Assembly: GCF_029893635.1 (NCBI RefSeq)
Contig: NZ_JARXYR010000002.1
Span: forward strand, 682,001-746,000
Source of the DNA: Variovorax sp. TBS-050B
Lineage (GTDB): Bacteria; Pseudomonadota; Gammaproteobacteria; Burkholderiales; Burkholderiaceae_C
Direction: 5' to 3'
Length of the DNA stretch: 64,000 nt
This document shows positions 63,284 to 64,000 of this stretch, piece after piece. Numbering within the stretch: the first letter of the stretch is position 1; each line of letters starts with the position of its first letter. Both the position numbers and the translations under genes were made by a program. The notes under the pieces are model-generated. The model saw only the letters and a program-made list of their open reading frames with translations. It had not been told where the DNA came from and searched no databases.

Positions 63284-63678
63284 AACGCTCTCCCCTGCTG
63301 CATGCCGAACTCTCCCAGGTCATCGCCGCCCTCGGCCACGGCGACATGCTCGTGATCGGCGACGCCGGCCTGCCGATCCCCGACGGCCCGCGCCGCATCG
63401 ACCTCGCGGTCGCGCGCGGCGTGCCGCGGCTGGCCGAGGTGCTGGAGGCGGTGCTGTCGGAGATGCAGGTCGAGGCCGTCGTCATCGCCGACGAGGCGCT
63501 GCCGAACAGCGCGACGCAATTGCCCGGCTGGTATCCGTCGTCGCTCGGCCTGGCGCCGCAGACCGTGTCGCACGAGGAATTCAAGCGCCGCAGCGCCAGG
63601 GCGCGCGCCATCGTGCGCACCGGCGAATGCACGCCCTACGCCAACATCATGCTGGTGGCGGGCGTGGCCTTCGACTGA
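63280..63678 (+). CDS. rbsD: D-ribose pyranase
   Basis: The 132-residue protein interconverts beta-pyranose and beta-furanose forms of ribose, which helps ribokinase. Motifs are SPLLHAELSQVIAALGHGDMLVIGDAGLPIP with the catalytic histidine in GHGD, and ending RTGECTPYANIMLVAGVAF. The GTG start overlaps the rbsK stop. It ends the rbs operon. Confidence 0.93.
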   Translation: MKRSPLLHAELSQVIAALGHGDMLVIGDAGLPIPDGPRRIDLAVARGVPRLAEVLEAVLSEMQVEAVVIADEALPNSATQLPGWYPSSLGLAPQTVSHEEFKRRSARARAIVRTGECTPYANIMLVAGVAFD

Positions 63679-63697
63679 GCAACGGACCCGCCCCGCG

Positions 63698-64000
63698 CTA
63701 TTCGAACCGGTAGTTCGCGCCCACCGCCTGCCCCACCTTGAGCATCTGCTCCACACCCTGGACCACGATGCAGTTCATGCCGAAGGTGATGCGGCCGTCC
63801 ACGCGCGGATCGGCGCGGTAGGTGCGCAGCATGTCGCCGACCTCGGGGCTGCTGATGCCGGTGGCGGGATCGATGTCGGGCACCGGGCAGCGCGTGCAGG
63901 GCTTGACGGGCTTCAGCTCGGCCTCGCCCTCGGCCGTGGCGACGTGCAGCGCATCGACGCGGTCCTCGTCGTGCGCCTCGATGCCCGCGAGCACGATGTT
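63698..64000 (-). CDS. MOSC domain-containing protein, cut by the window end
   Basis: Only the C-terminal part of at least 98 residues is visible. It carries the MOSC signature KPCTRCPVPDIDPATG, with the cysteines that would bind a sulfur or molybdenum cofactor, and a downstream ITFGMNCIVVQG. Such proteins (YcbX-like) reduce N-hydroxylated compounds or serve in molybdenum cofactor chemistry. The 5' end lies beyond 64000. It converges on rbsD with a gap of 19 bases. Confidence 0.82.
   Translation of the reverse strand, partial: NIVLAGIEAHDEDRVDALHVATAEGEAELKPVKPCTRCPVPDIDPATGISSPEVGDMLRTYRADPRVDGRITFGMNCIVVQGVEQMLKVGQAVGANYRFE

Overview
The window is GC-rich DNA with Comamonadaceae-type (Burkholderiales) gene order, most like Variovorax. 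Support comes from codon use, the arrangement yqgE-ruvX-pyrR-pyrB-pyrC'-plsC, the pilG-pilH-pilI-pilJ-chpA chemosensory block, and dusB-fis-purH. This is judged by eye; no database search was run. No phage, insertion sequence or CRISPR array is visible.

Layout. 1-8.0 kb: a frameshifted acetyltransferase, a vWA protein, and the TamA/TamB outer-membrane assembly pair. 8.0-9.5 kb: a small membrane protein, a LysR regulator and a small protein of unknown function. 9.5-27.9 kb: a large oxalate-catabolism region. It holds an oxalate/formate antiporter, a LysR regulator, an operon (109-aa unknown protein, SucC-like, SucD-like, FAH-family protein, PanE-like reductase, pyruvate kinase), an operon (oxalyl-CoA decarboxylase, formyl-CoA transferase, PAS protein, second formyl-CoA transferase), a divergent Crp/Fnr regulator, and a tripartite tricarboxylate transporter operon ending in a kinase-BON fusion. 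28.1-31.2 kb: a paralogue of the small unknown protein, tRNA-Arg(CCT), and a lower-GC islet with two type IV pilins around a penicillin-binding/beta-lactamase-like hydrolase. 31.2-37.8 kb: plsC, pyrimidine genes, ruvX, yqgE and photolyase. 37.8-47.7 kb: the twitching-motility chemosensory operon. 47.8-57.2 kb: housekeeping genes (rubredoxin, thiD, hemL, purH, fis, dusB, ychF, gst). 57.4-63.7 kb: a complete ribose uptake and catabolism operon with its LacI regulator, then a MOSC gene cut by the window end.

How the genes work together. In the oxalate region OxlT, and perhaps the TctABC transporter, would bring in oxalate. Frc makes oxalyl-CoA from formyl-CoA, and Oxc decarboxylates it back to formyl-CoA. 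The PanE-like protein is a candidate oxalyl-CoA reductase feeding glyoxylate into assimilation, with pyruvate kinase at the end of a glycerate route. Four palindromes of the form TTGAC-N4-GTCAA (three perfect, one with a single mismatch) lie upstream of oxlT, the second LysR gene, oxc/crp and tctC. The Crp/Fnr protein encoded in the middle carries an Fnr-like E-x-x-S-R recognition helix, which suggests one local regulon.

The most unusual part is the SucC/SucD-like pair. The alpha-like subunit lacks the phosphohistidine loop, and the beta-like subunit has changed both Mg-nucleotide positions of ordinary succinyl-CoA synthetase. It is therefore unlikely to be a standard succinyl-CoA synthetase, and it sits in an oxalate operon headed by a small protein I do not recognise.
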